Positions 7,610 to 15,664 of a DNA stretch of 61,940 bases are shown here, piece after piece. The notes below the pieces were generated by a model, which was not told the DNA's origin, ran no database searches, and worked only from the letters and a program-made list of their open reading frames with translations. This DNA comes from CAZGZD01 sp964401915 (GTDB lineage Bacteria; Patescibacteriota; Microgenomatia; UBA1406; GWC2-37-13). A program made the translations under genes and the position numbers. Position 1 is the first letter of the stretch. Every line of letters begins with the position of its first letter. Location: the NCBI GenBank assembly GCA_964401915.1, contig CAYOAI010000004.1, forward strand, positions 1 to 61,940, written 5' to 3'.

Positions 7610-9394
7610 TTACGCCAATTCATACTCGCGCATGATGCGCTCCTTCTCCTCAAATCCGCCGGATTGGATATCATAAAGAGTCCTGTATATTCCCCGCTTT
7701 TTCACAAGGGTCTCGTGAGTCCCCTCCTCACGTACTCGCCCATTCTCAATCACATAGATCTTGTCAGCGCTCAGTATTGTCGACAGCCGGTGAGCGACGA
7801 CTATCACAGTCCGTGCCTTCATAAATTCATCAAGCGCGTCCTGTACAAGCACCTCAGATTCCGAGTCCAGCGCATTGGTAGCCTCGTCCAGAATCAGGAT
7901 CTTGGGATCTTTGAGGATAGCTCGTGCGATCGAAAGCCTCTGCTTCTGGCCGCCTGAGAGCTTCACTCCCCGCTCACCTATCTTAGTCTGTATTCCATCT
8001 GAGAAGTTGCGGACGAACTCCCAGGCATGCGCTTTCTTCAGCGCCCGTACTATTTCTGCCTCACTCGCATCTTCTTTGGCATACCTCAAATTCTCAATCA
8101 CCGATCCTGAGAAGACGAATGTATCCTGAAATACGAATCCAATATGCTCCCTTAAATCTGCTTTTTTGGCCATCTTGATATCCACCCCGCCAAGTGTGAT
8201 CTTCCCCGCGATGGGGTCGTAGAAGCGGCAGATGAGGTTGGTGATCGTGGATTTACCGGCGCCCGACTTACCCACCAGTGCCGTCACGCGGCCTCCTTCG
8301 AATTTGAGATTTATCCCGTCCAGCACATCATCCTGCTTATCGTGGTAGCGGAATTTGACCGCGTCAAATACGATATCGCCGGCTGGTTTTGTGATTTTTT
8401 TGGCGCGCTCAGGCTCGAGGATTTTTTGATCAGAATCCAGAATATCAAGGTATCGCTTTGCACGATTTTTCGTATCCTGCATCTCCCACATAAACCAGTT
8501 CACAACAAACAGTGGCTGCTGCACCATATCGATAAATGCGTACAGAAGTACAAATGTAGGTAGCCCAAATCGGCCGTGGAATGCAAGCCACGCAGCGAAG
8601 AATTTGATCCCGATTGTCGGTGCTTTGACAAGAAAGTACTCAGCAGTGTCCGAATATATCCACAACCGCTCTTGCTTCACTCGAATTTTTTTCAGGCGAC
8701 GAGCAATACCGGCAAATACATTTGCCTCACGAGACTCATTGGTAAAAAGCTGGGTAAGCTTCACCTGGGGGACTACTTCCCACGCATGGGAAAGCTCTTG
8801 ATCCATGATCTCGTCGTACTCGCGACTCAGCGGAATATCCCGGCGGAAACGTACAGCATGTATCGCCACATATGCGGCCAAGGTCACGAGTATCCCCAGT
8901 CCTACTTCCCAAGAGACAGAAAATATAATGATAAGTGATACTATCGCACGAGTTCCGTTCTGAAGAAGTGCGCGGGCCGACTCGGTAAATAGTGCGGATA
9001 GGCGGCTGGATGCCCGGGCAATCTGGTTGAGTACGCTTGAGGATCTGCGGCTTTCAATATATGCAATATCGTGATACAGTAGCTTGGAGTAGCCTTTTTT
9101 GAATATCTCGCCCCACGCCTCCTGCCCCAGGACTGTAGCCAGATTCTGTGCAATACGAAAAAAGATCGAGAATACGAGCATGGCCGAAAGCGCCACAACA
9201 AATGGAGTAATCAGCGTTCGCGTATCAAGCGCATGTCCAGCCGATACCTGCTGAAGTATCCGCACAAGCTCCCGATCCACAAAGGGTAGGACCTGTATAG
9301 CTACACCTTGAGCCACGATGACAGACAACACAAAAAGTGCAAAGTGCCGACGAAAATTCGGTATTGAGAACAATATATGCGCTACTTTTTTCAT
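7610..9394 (-). CDS. ABC exporter, fused membrane and ATPase domains
   Basis: 594 residues, the usual size for an MsbA/BmrA-type half transporter that works as a homodimer. Membrane helices span about 15-300. The ATPase domain has Walker A GKSGAGKST (about 375-383), Q-loop FVFQDTF, signature LSGGQKQRL (about 479-487), Walker B ILILDEA and the H-loop VAHRLST. All catalytic residues are present. Substrate (lipid, peptide or drug) cannot be told from sequence. It starts at the ATG at 9394. Upstream, separated by a palindromic repeat, is a divergent MarR operon; MarR proteins often control exporters, but no direct link is shown here. Confidence 0.95.
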   Translation of the reverse strand: MKKVAHILFSIPNFRRHFALFVLSVIVAQGVAIQVLPFVDRELVRILQQVSAGHALDTRTLITPFVVALSAMLVFSIFFRIAQNLATVLGQEAWGEIFKKGYSKLLYHDIAYIESRRSSSVLNQIARASSRLSALFTESARALLQNGTRAIVSLIIIFSVSWEVGLGILVTLAAYVAIHAVRFRRDIPLSREYDEIMDQELSHAWEVVPQVKLTQLFTNESREANVFAGIARRLKKIRVKQERLWIYSDTAEYFLVKAPTIGIKFFAAWLAFHGRFGLPTFVLLYAFIDMVQQPLFVVNWFMWEMQDTKNRAKRYLDILDSDQKILEPERAKKITKPAGDIVFDAVKFRYHDKQDDVLDGINLKFEGGRVTALVGKSGAGKSTITNLICRFYDPIAGKITLGGVDIKMAKKADLREHIGFVFQDTFVFSGSVIENLRYAKEDASEAEIVRALKKAHAWEFVRNFSDGIQTKIGERGVKLSGGQKQRLSIARAILKDPKILILDEATNALDSESEVLVQDALDEFMKARTVIVVAHRLSTILSADKIYVIENGRVREEGTHETLVKKRGIYRTLYDIQSGGFEEKERIMREYELA

Positions 9395-9551
9395 ATTTTA
9401 AACACAAATCATGTATCCTGTATCTTGTGACTCAAGAGTGGGGATCTAAATTATAACTCTTTTTGCCTTCTTAAATAAATCTCTTTTGTTTCTTTTTCTC
9501 CAAAAAAAACTTTTTTTGCTTACTTTTGTATTTCTTAATCAAACCGTTTTG

Positions 9552-9646
9552 TTACTTTTGCTTGTTTGTGCGACTTGGGAGGCCCGTCCTGAGCTAAGTC
9601 GAAGGATGGGAGGGAACCCACTGGAGACAGAAACAAGTAAAAGTAA
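9552..9646. repeat. Short palindromic element, copy B (95 bp)
   Basis: It begins TTACTTTTGCTTGTTT and ends AAACAAGTAAAAGTAA, imperfect terminal inverted repeats. The right arm has the conserved GGGAACCCACTGGAG segment. The loop holds GTCCTGAGCTAAGTCGAAGGA, close to the well-known CCTGAGC-TCGAAGG repeat. Sister copies are at 10317-10411, 17135-17210 and 29889-29965. A second partial left end (GCTTACTTTTGTATTTC) lies just upstream at about 9518-9534. Confidence 0.75.
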
Positions 9647-9653
9647 ATGGCTC

Positions 9654-9697
9654 TTGACAAACCCTACTTAACATATTAATATTTAACTTGTTAAGTA
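9654..9697 (+). promoter_or_regulatory. MarR operon promoter and operator
   Basis: TTGACA (9654-9659), 17-bp spacer and TAATAT (9677-9682). Overlapping and following the -10 box is TTAACTTGTTAA (9683-9694), a 12-bp inverted repeat of the size bound by MarR dimers. Larger arms TACTTAAC (9665-9672) and GTTAAGTA (9690-9697) enclose the -10 box. The layout predicts autorepression by the downstream MarR protein. The half-sites resemble those reported for zinc-responsive AdcR-type regulators, with one mismatch. Confidence 0.6.
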
Positions 9698-9727
9698 TTA
9701 TAGCATATTGAAGGAGGTGTTTTGAGC

Positions 9728-9766
9728 ATGACAATAGGTGGAAATGGTGGCGGATGCAATTGCTAA
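9728..9766 (+). CDS. 12-residue Gly/Cys peptide upstream of marR
   Basis: ATG to TAA encodes MTIGGNGGGCNC. A full Shine-Dalgarno site, GAAGGAGGTG, ends 9 nt before the ATG; it is one of only three such sites noticed in the window. Five of twelve residues are glycine and two are cysteine. The peptide opens the transcript driven by the TTGACA/TAATAT promoter and is followed by a strong hairpin and then the MarR gene. It may be a leader peptide sensed by translation, a metal- or thiol-binding peptide, or a precursor. Translation looks likely; function is unknown. Confidence 0.55.
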   Translation: MTIGGNGGGCNC

Positions 9767-9779
9767 AGCCAATATAAAT

Positions 9780-9821
9780 CCTTCACAAGACACATATTCT
9801 TAAAATGCTGCCTTGTGAAGG
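9780..9821 (+). promoter_or_regulatory. Hairpin between the micropeptide and marR
   Basis: CCTTCACAAG (9780-9789) and CTTGTGAAGG (9812-9821) form a perfect 10-bp stem with a 22-nt loop, extended by AATAT/ATATT pairs outside. There is no U-run after it, so it is not a simple terminator. It may control translation or processing of the marR part of the message. Confidence 0.55.
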
Positions 9822-9845
9822 GCAATATTAGCCTTTAAAATACGT

Positions 9846-10304
9846 ATGATTCATAGTCGACGCTTCACCTATACGCTCCACAAGCTATCCTTTTTGCTGG
9901 ATAAGCTTGCCGATCGAGCACTCCAAGCGGAACTTGATCTGAGCTTTTCCCAATTTCGAGTATTAATTGCCATAAATCGCAACTCAGAGGTGACACAAAA
10001 AAAGATCGCCTGCTTCTGGGACATGACACAAGCCGCAGTGAGCCGCCAGATCGAGCTGCTGATTGAGAAAAAATTAGTCGCTATGCATGATAACGTTCGT
10101 AATCGTCGTGAACATCATCTTTCACTTACAGCACACGGTGAAGGCGTTCTTGAAAAAGCTTACTCACTGCTTGATAGTCAATACGAGCCGATATTCAAAG
10201 TAATCAGTCAGGGTGATCGGGCCGTATTTGAAGATATTGTCCACAGGCTATTGGGTGAGCTATGCGAGAATGGTCGTGATTTCTGCTGTGATCCTAAAAA
10301 ATAA
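9846..10304 (+). CDS. MarR-family transcriptional regulator
   Basis: 152 residues. The winged helix is visible at about 35-105 (FSQFRVLIAINRNSEVTQKK, MTQAAVSRQIELLIEKKLV, NRREHHLSLTAHGEGVLEKA), with dimerisation helices at both ends. The C-terminus is cysteine-rich (LCENGRDFCCDPKK), and one more Cys lies at the start of the recognition region (KIACFW). This suggests thiol or metal sensing, an inference supported by the Cys-containing micropeptide encoded just before it. The operator-like repeat at 9665-9697 is probably its own binding site. It is convergent with the LytR-C gene across a palindromic repeat. Confidence 0.9.
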   Translation: MIHSRRFTYTLHKLSFLLDKLADRALQAELDLSFSQFRVLIAINRNSEVTQKKIACFWDMTQAAVSRQIELLIEKKLVAMHDNVRNRREHHLSLTAHGEGVLEKAYSLLDSQYEPIFKVISQGDRAVFEDIVHRLLGELCENGRDFCCDPKK

Positions 10305-10316
10305 AAAATACTTTTG

Positions 10317-10411
10317 TTACTTTTGCTTGCTTATGCGACTTGCGAGGCCCGTCCTGAATAACGTTGAAGGATGGGAGGGAACCCACTGGAGTCAGAAACA
10401 AGGAAAAGTAA
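10317..10411. repeat. Short palindromic element, copy C (95 bp)
   Basis: TTACTTTTGCTTGCTT at the left and GAAACAAGGAAAAGTAA at the right, with the conserved inner blocks GCGACTTG, GGCCCGTCCTGA, GGATGGGAGGGAACCCACTG and GAGTCAG. Same length as copy B and about 85% alike. It lies between convergent genes. Confidence 0.75.
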
Positions 10412-10420
10412 AAAATTTAT

Positions 10421-11011
10421 TTATGGAGTTGGCGTAGCGCTTGGATTCGTAGTTGGAGTCACTGTCGGAGTTGTTGCTGCGCTTCCTGTTGATTCTTTAG
10501 ACTCAGACACAGGAGCTTTACCACCGGTCGTGATAATCACATCAAAATCTGAATCAGATGTAAGAGCGTCCTCACTCACCTCAACATTGTCAAAATCCGA
10601 GTCAAGTGCGCTTTTTATATCTTCGGCAATGCTTGCGAACTCTTTCTTTGTCTGGACTGTCGTCTTGGTATTGCCGAGTTTGCTGGCATTACCTGTCTTT
10701 ATATCACTAAATCCAGCAGACTTAAGAGCATCAGAAGCTTTACCTGCTTGACCTTCAGTACCTGTGCCATTGAGGACTTGGATCTTGAGCTTTGATTTAT
10801 CTACCTCTGGGGTTGGTGTCTCTTTGGGAGCTGTATCAACGGTTGAGAGATCTGTGGTTGGCTCTGACTTTTTCTGTCCTTTTGTGAAGAAGAAGATACC
10901 GCCTCCAATGAGTAGAAGTACAATAACAACAACTGTGACGATTACCGCCGTTGGCTTCTTTTTGGTGTGAGTTGGAGTGTATGAGATGTTTGATGTGCTT
11001 CCTTCTAACAT
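10421..11011 (-). CDS. Membrane-anchored LytR C-terminal domain protein
   Basis: 196 residues from the ATG at 11011; an upstream GTG-type extension to 11122 is possible but reads poorly. A single membrane helix (about 18-45, VIVTVVVIVLLLIGGGIFFF) follows a short cytoplasmic tail. The domain at about 75-150 (LKIQVLNGTGTEGQAGKASD onward) matches the LytR_C family, usually found at the end of LytR-CpsA-Psr wall-polymer ligases but here alone. The tail is Thr/Pro-rich, a wall-spanning type of sequence. A TATAAT box lies about 15 nt upstream of the start. Likely an envelope protein. Confidence 0.8.
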   Translation of the reverse strand: MLEGSTSNISYTPTHTKKKPTAVIVTVVVIVLLLIGGGIFFFTKGQKKSEPTTDLSTVDTAPKETPTPEVDKSKLKIQVLNGTGTEGQAGKASDALKSAGFSDIKTGNASKLGNTKTTVQTKKEFASIAEDIKSALDSDFDNVEVSEDALTSDSDFDVIITTGGKAPVSESKESTGSAATTPTVTPTTNPSATPTP

Positions 11012-11148
11012 AGGGTATTTACTGAAGATTATACTACTATAAGCGTATGATGCAAGCGCAGTTTTGTTGAAACTAGATCCCGATAATCGGGACTTGTTTA
11101 AACTAGTTACAACTAATTTCAACTAACCCGCTGCGGTCGGGGCTAATC

Positions 11149-12936
11149 TTACCAACTCCCTCCCCCGCCTCCACCCCCACCGCCTCCTGAGAATCCCCCA
11201 CCAGATGAGAATCCAGAAGATGAGGAACTTGTGGGAGGAGTCGCGGCCGATGCAATTGACGAGAAAGATGAGTTCAGGCTTCCGACAAACATACTCGAGC
11301 GGAATGTGCTGCCTGAGTAGCTACTGTACCAATCCGGATTCTTGAGGTCAAAATTCTTAAACCGATCAGCCCAGATCTTTTCTACACCATATGCCACAGC
11401 AAATGGAAGCAACTTCTCAAACCAGTATTGATACTTCGCCTGGAATTCAAGCTGTCTCTCCTGAGTCACAAGAAAATTCTTGAGGGAACGAGCTATGTTT
11501 GCAGCTATTGCACCAGCCTCGGTTTTCCTTGGCATTGCTCGTCCGAATATAAGGGCTGATAAAAAGAGCGGTATATTCCACGTACAAAGACCCACTATAC
11601 ATATCACAGTATAATATGTCCGCACTTTCTCCGGACTTTCAAGGAAAAATCCATCCGCCACAATCTGCGCGTAGAGCGCTTTCTTCACGTCTACGATTGT
11701 TTCATATAGCTTTTTGTCTTTTATTCGCACATCATCCCCTGTACTGAATATTCCGTCCAAAAGCTTTCGCTCAAAATCAAGAAGCTCTACATCATCTTTG
11801 TATTCTTTCTTGCGGATGAAGTAGAAGTCTTTTTTCTTGCGCTCATCAATTTTGAGATATCCACGGCGGGCGAGGTCGACTATTGTGGCTGATATATCTG
11901 CCATACTTACTGATTCATCGATCAGTGCACCAGTCTCACCAGGTGTAAGGCGTCTTCCATGGCCTGCAACAGGCGGATCATACCATGCGCGAGTTGGGCC
12001 TGCTGGTACTTTTGGATCACGTCCGTATCTATACCACTTCAAAGCAATCCATAAGGGATATACGATATACCATGCGACGACGCTCAGAAAAATCGCAAGG
12101 CCGATAAGTACGGCGGTCAGCTTCCCCAGTGCTGTGTCCCAGAATGAGATCACCTCTAGAGCTGGAAGATATGCCACTATATTTTTGGGGAATCCTACAA
12201 TAGTCGTCAGTCCTTCATTTGCCCCAAGAACTTGCCCTGAGCCTGTCGAAGGGTCACGAGTGGTCGAAAAGCTCACGTCGGCACTGGATATATCGCTTGT
12301 GCAGTCCTGAGTGGTACTTTTATATGCTCCGGTGTAGCATGCGACCTTAATATCTGAGACTTTTACCCCGTCGGGTAGCCGAATATGCGCGCTTGCTGTG
12401 GCAATTGGCACAGTCCAACCAAGTCCAGTTGCGTTCCAGTAGAGCTCGTCGTGCTTATCAAAGTAGCCAATCGCACCTCGGACAGCGTAGGATATTTTGT
12501 AAGCGTGCACACCAGTGATCGTGTGATTTGGATCTCCAATCTTGATACGAACGTTGCCATTCTCGTATAATATGCTCTTCTGATAATTTTCGCCTTTCTC
12601 GTCCACCACCTTTTCAACAGTCAGATCGTATTTGTATTTTTTGCCATTGTCTTTGGGAATTATGTATGGAATATCTCTGTAGATACCGTGTCTTTGCAAT
12701 GAGTCGAAGTCATACAGAATCTGCTCCTGGACCTCTATAGATCCATCCTTTTGCACACTGATGGTGCTTTCAAAATTTTTGATGTGCTCGCCAGATATCA
12801 ATGTATCAGGAGTAGGAATAGATTCCTGAGCAAGTACAAAAGGCGTAATACTAAGTAAAAAGGTAAAAAATACGAACGTGAAGATGAGCCTTGATGCAAG
12901 AGATCTGAAGAATGATTTATTGTGATGGATTGCCAC
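11149..12936 (-). CDS. DUF2207 membrane protein with an 8-residue insertion
   Basis: 595 residues. A signal peptide (about 1-36) is followed by the DUF2207 extracellular domain (about 48-240; HIKNFESTISVQKDGSIEVQ), membrane helices, a cytoplasmic winged-helix-like part and a glycine-rich end (FSGGGGGGGGGGSW), all typical of the family. Codons at 12232-12255 encode DPSTGSGQ, an in-frame copy of the CCCTGAGCCTGTCGAAGGG repeat inserted at the end of the extracellular domain. The start overlaps the preceding 210-residue gene by 20 bp, so the two are co-transcribed. The role of DUF2207 proteins is unknown. Confidence 0.88.
   Translation of the reverse strand: MAIHHNKSFFRSLASRLIFTFVFFTFLLSITPFVLAQESIPTPDTLISGEHIKNFESTISVQKDGSIEVQEQILYDFDSLQRHGIYRDIPYIIPKDNGKKYKYDLTVEKVVDEKGENYQKSILYENGNVRIKIGDPNHTITGVHAYKISYAVRGAIGYFDKHDELYWNATGLGWTVPIATASAHIRLPDGVKVSDIKVACYTGAYKSTTQDCTSDISSADVSFSTTRDPSTGSGQVLGANEGLTTIVGFPKNIVAYLPALEVISFWDTALGKLTAVLIGLAIFLSVVAWYIVYPLWIALKWYRYGRDPKVPAGPTRAWYDPPVAGHGRRLTPGETGALIDESVSMADISATIVDLARRGYLKIDERKKKDFYFIRKKEYKDDVELLDFERKLLDGIFSTGDDVRIKDKKLYETIVDVKKALYAQIVADGFFLESPEKVRTYYTVICIVGLCTWNIPLFLSALIFGRAMPRKTEAGAIAANIARSLKNFLVTQERQLEFQAKYQYWFEKLLPFAVAYGVEKIWADRFKNFDLKNPDWYSSYSGSTFRSSMFVGSLNSSFSSIASAATPPTSSSSSGFSSGGGFSGGGGGGGGGGSW
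12232..12255 (-). repeat. STGSG repeat inserted in frame in a coding region
   Basis: The plus strand reads CCCTGAGCCTGTCGAAGGG at 12235-12253. Read on the coding strand it gives DPSTGSGQ. The same repeat type is known from many bacterial genomes, often in CPR. Its presence in frame, with no loss of the downstream protein, shows that it is tolerated in a surface loop. Confidence 0.8.
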
Positions 12937-13549
12937 CTTGAGGTTGTTGAGGGAGATTCTTCATCTGATTTTTAATATCTTCCATATTGATCCCAGCTTT
13001 TTTCATCTGAGCATCAAGGTCAGTAAATTGCACATCAGTTGGTGGTGTAAATAGAGAGTCTGATACGGCCTCAGACTTACAGGATTGCTTGTATTTCTCA
13101 AGTGCTGCCACCATCTCTTCTTTTTTGTTGGGCTGAGCATTAGCACTTATATTTTTTGCCGCTTCTTTTACATCTTCTATATTGATCGTGAGCGTTGTCC
13201 CCTTTTTAGTCTTGTTGTCCCAAACATATACCTTGCTCGATGTTGAGATCGTCTCTATTCCTTGCGGATTCTTTGCGCTTACGATCGAAGAGCGAATCTT
13301 GCCAGCCTTGATATTTGTGGTTACCTTATCGCCCTTTTCGTCTGTGTACTCACACTTTAATGATTGCGATTTTGAAAGAGCATCTTTTATGCTGGTGAAG
13401 GCACTGCTGCCTGCATTTTTGGTCTGAGCAGCTTCTGGGGTAGCTTGCGGTTTTTTGGAGTTGAGATAAAAATATCCGCCAACTGCAGCAAATGCGACAA
13501 CCGCGATAATGATGAGAATAGGAGCAAATCCAGCGCGCGTCGATTTCAT
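12917..13549 (-). CDS. Membrane-anchored extracellular protein of unknown function
   Basis: 210 residues from the ATG at 13549. An N-terminal membrane anchor (FAPILIIIAVVAFAAVGGYFYL, about residues 8-29) precedes a charged extracellular domain. That domain has a beta-rich segment (KCEYTDEKGDKVTTNIKAGK), two cysteines that could form a disulfide, and a Pro/Gln-rich end. It resembles the lipoprotein-like LolA/LppX outline seen in small anchored proteins, but I cannot assign a family. The promoter is clear (see 13559-13587). The next gene, DUF2207, overlaps it by 20 bp, so both probably act at the cell surface. Confidence 0.7.
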   Translation of the reverse strand: MKSTRAGFAPILIIIAVVAFAAVGGYFYLNSKKPQATPEAAQTKNAGSSAFTSIKDALSKSQSLKCEYTDEKGDKVTTNIKAGKIRSSIVSAKNPQGIETISTSSKVYVWDNKTKKGTTLTINIEDVKEAAKNISANAQPNKKEEMVAALEKYKQSCKSEAVSDSLFTPPTDVQFTDLDAQMKKAGINMEDIKNQMKNLPQQPQGGNPSQ

Positions 13550-13558
13550 AACAATCAG

Positions 13559-13587
13559 ATAATACAACTGGCCAAAGAGTTTGTCAA
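13559..13587 (-). promoter_or_regulatory. Sigma-70 promoter for the 13549/12936 operon
   Basis: On the minus strand: TTGACA (13587-13582), 17-nt spacer, TATTAT (13564-13559), then 9 nt to the ATG. The near-consensus match and spacing support the ATG at 13549 and a very short leader. Confidence 0.75.
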
Positions 13588-13626
13588 CCCCGATTATTGA
13601 AGCATCAGACATGCTATCATATACAT

Positions 13627-13998
13627 ATGAACTACTCCCTCGCCCCAGAGGTCAAGGAACAAATTGAGGAGCTTGTTGTTGCCCTTGATATGACTCATGT
13701 GAAGGTCAAAAATATCCACTGTATACGCTCACACGATGCTAAGACGCGAGCCGTGGCACGAATATGGGGTATGTCGCGGCTTTTTAAGGAAGTCGCAGGC
13801 CTCGAGCCCAACTATATCATCGAAGTAAATGCCAAACGATATGACAAACTATCCGAACGTGAGAAAATGAAGACGCTTATCCATGAGCTTATGCATATCC
13901 CCAAGACTTTTTCGGGTGCTCTGCTTTCCCACCGCGGGCCAGGTCGACATATCAACGACCGCGAGATAGAAAAAATTCTTAAAAATAAAAAAATATAG
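13627..13998 (+). CDS. Putative zinc metallopeptidase (phage-metallopeptidase type)
   Basis: 123 residues from the ATG at 13627. The motif LIHELMHIPKTFSGALLSH contains HExxH with a third ligand candidate in the GRHIND segment. This fits the small PhageMetallopep family of putative metallopeptidases. The N-terminal half (VKVKNIHCIRSHDAKTRAVA) also matches this family's pattern, in which a nucleic-acid or uracil-type substrate has not been shown. Divergent from the anchored-protein operon. No signal peptide, so cytoplasmic. Confidence 0.7.
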   Translation: MNYSLAPEVKEQIEELVVALDMTHVKVKNIHCIRSHDAKTRAVARIWGMSRLFKEVAGLEPNYIIEVNAKRYDKLSEREKMKTLIHELMHIPKTFSGALLSHRGPGRHINDREIEKILKNKKI

Positions 13999-14071
13999 TG
14001 CTACTCTCTCCTAAATTTGCGCTTGACATAGGAGTCATCGCAGGACTACAGTGAAATATGGGTGAGACAAT

Positions 14072-14566
14072 ATGTCCATCGCTCATATTGAAGGAGGGGG
14101 ACCTTCGGCACATGCAGTAGTGTCTGCAGAAAAATCCGCACAGGCGCCATCTCCTTTTTCACCTTCCATCGCACGGATCGACTTCCTCACGACTAATCTC
14201 TTGCTTGCACAAAAACCTCCATCTGCGCTTGCCGGCCATTCAATAGTGGGTTCGATCTCAGCCTCATTGGCAAACGGATTTGAGGGAGTTGAGGTCCACG
14301 TTGCGCCACGAACAATCGAAAATAGCCCAGATAGCTTCGATGCATATCATTTTCGAACACTAGCCCTTGAGGGTAAAAACTGGATTGTCACTTCTTCCGT
14401 CACAATAATGAGAGGAGGAGATGATGCGCTTGAGAGTTATGTGCATGGAGATGTAAATGACCCCAAATCTTTTGTGGAAACGGTAGTAAATGCTCTTACT
14501 TTGTCTCATCCAGACAATCTTACAGTTGATCTGGATCTTCGCTCGCCTGTCATTTTACTCAACTAA
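14072..14566 (+). CDS. Protein of unknown function
   Basis: 164 residues, soluble, no recognised family. The N-terminal 45 residues are Ala/Ser/Pro-rich and probably disordered; the rest alternates beta strands (YHFRTLALEGKNWIVTSSVT) with a short helix. The 3' end overlaps the convergent SGNH hydrolase gene by 4 bp. A TTGACA at 14024-14029 may belong to its promoter. Confidence 0.55.
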   Translation: MSIAHIEGGGPSAHAVVSAEKSAQAPSPFSPSIARIDFLTTNLLLAQKPPSALAGHSIVGSISASLANGFEGVEVHVAPRTIENSPDSFDAYHFRTLALEGKNWIVTSSVTIMRGGDDALESYVHGDVNDPKSFVETVVNALTLSHPDNLTVDLDLRSPVILLN

Positions 14567-15576
14567 CGAAGAATCAGCGTCGAGACAATCTCATCGGCCG
14601 TGAATTCATGACCTTTGACGGACGGATGAATACCGTCTGAATCATTTACGTACTCACGCTTTCCTTCATTTGTCGAGTGATTCACGATCGATTTCTCAAA
14701 TGCATTGATAATCGGTACGCGAAGAGTCTTGCTGAGGCCGACCGCATTCTGAAGTTGTTCTATAATCCGCCCAGAGTGCTCAAGCGCGGTATTCTCGTCC
14801 CAATTCACCCCATTTGGACCTCGGCCGAAGTATCTTCGAAGAGGTGCAATCTCAGCCAATATATATACATTATTTGTCACGGTTTGAGCTTTTTGGATAA
14901 GGTGGGTAAGAGTGAGCCAGTGCTTATCTCGATCATGCGGCGTAAAAGGATTGTAGGCAAACGATGCGACAATGATAATATCTGGCTTCACCTGCGGGAT
15001 TGATTGGTACGATCTGGTTTGGTACGAGAAAGATTTGTCAAATCGTGCAAGTCCCATCTCGACAGTCTCTGCTCCAATTCCATAGTTGTAGAGGGTAAAT
15101 TGAGTGTTTGGATACTTTTTCTTGAGTGCTTTATCCAGATATTCAAGATTCTCCCCCATGGTATCAACCATCGAGTCTCCAATGATGGCTATTTTATAGG
15201 AGGATTTTATTGGAATTATCGTGGATTTTTTGGGGGCGCTTTCTTTTTTTACAGGAGTGACTTGTTGCGACTTGGCAGGCTCTGGAGTTGGGCTAACATT
15301 TGCTTCTGCACCAAGTACTGTGGCTGGACTATTATTTACTTGTGCTTCTGCAAGGGGGGAGATTACGCTTGAGCTTGCTGTTGTATTCTGGGGAGAATAA
15401 AGACCCAGATATACACTCGACAGAACCACCAGGAGTCCCGATTGGACTGCCATAAAGGTAAGGAACCGCAAGATTTTGCGGTTTGGGCGCATAAGGAAAT
15501 AGGCCAGATCGAGCCTGGGTGACTCCTCATTAGCTTCTTGATTTATCCTGTGATACGGAATAGGAGAAAATGCCAT
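14563..15576 (-). CDS. Membrane-anchored SGNH/GDSL hydrolase
   Basis: 337 residues. One membrane helix (about 38-60) anchors a Ser/Thr/Pro linker and an SGNH hydrolase domain from about 125. Block I is IAIIGDSMVDTMGENL with the catalytic Ser, and block V is DSDGIHPSVKGHE with the Asp/His pair near the C-terminus. Such enzymes are esterases or acyl-group transferases acting on envelope glycans or lipids. The substrate is not evident. Outward-facing topology is inferred from the anchor. Confidence 0.85.
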   Translation of the reverse strand: MAFSPIPYHRINQEANEESPRLDLAYFLMRPNRKILRFLTFMAVQSGLLVVLSSVYLGLYSPQNTTASSSVISPLAEAQVNNSPATVLGAEANVSPTPEPAKSQQVTPVKKESAPKKSTIIPIKSSYKIAIIGDSMVDTMGENLEYLDKALKKKYPNTQFTLYNYGIGAETVEMGLARFDKSFSYQTRSYQSIPQVKPDIIIVASFAYNPFTPHDRDKHWLTLTHLIQKAQTVTNNVYILAEIAPLRRYFGRGPNGVNWDENTALEHSGRIIEQLQNAVGLSKTLRVPIINAFEKSIVNHSTNEGKREYVNDSDGIHPSVKGHEFTADEIVSTLILR

Positions 15577-15664
15577 CTCACTTTACAGTGTAGGTTGATA
15601 TAGACTCAGTTGTCAAGTACGAATTGCCTATTTTGTTCATATTTGTATAACATAAAGATGTGGG

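Noticed and set aside
9552..10411. Composite transposon carrying marR between two repeat copies
   Set aside because: Copies B and C flank marR in the same orientation, but there is no transposase and single copies exist elsewhere; chance flanking is as likely.
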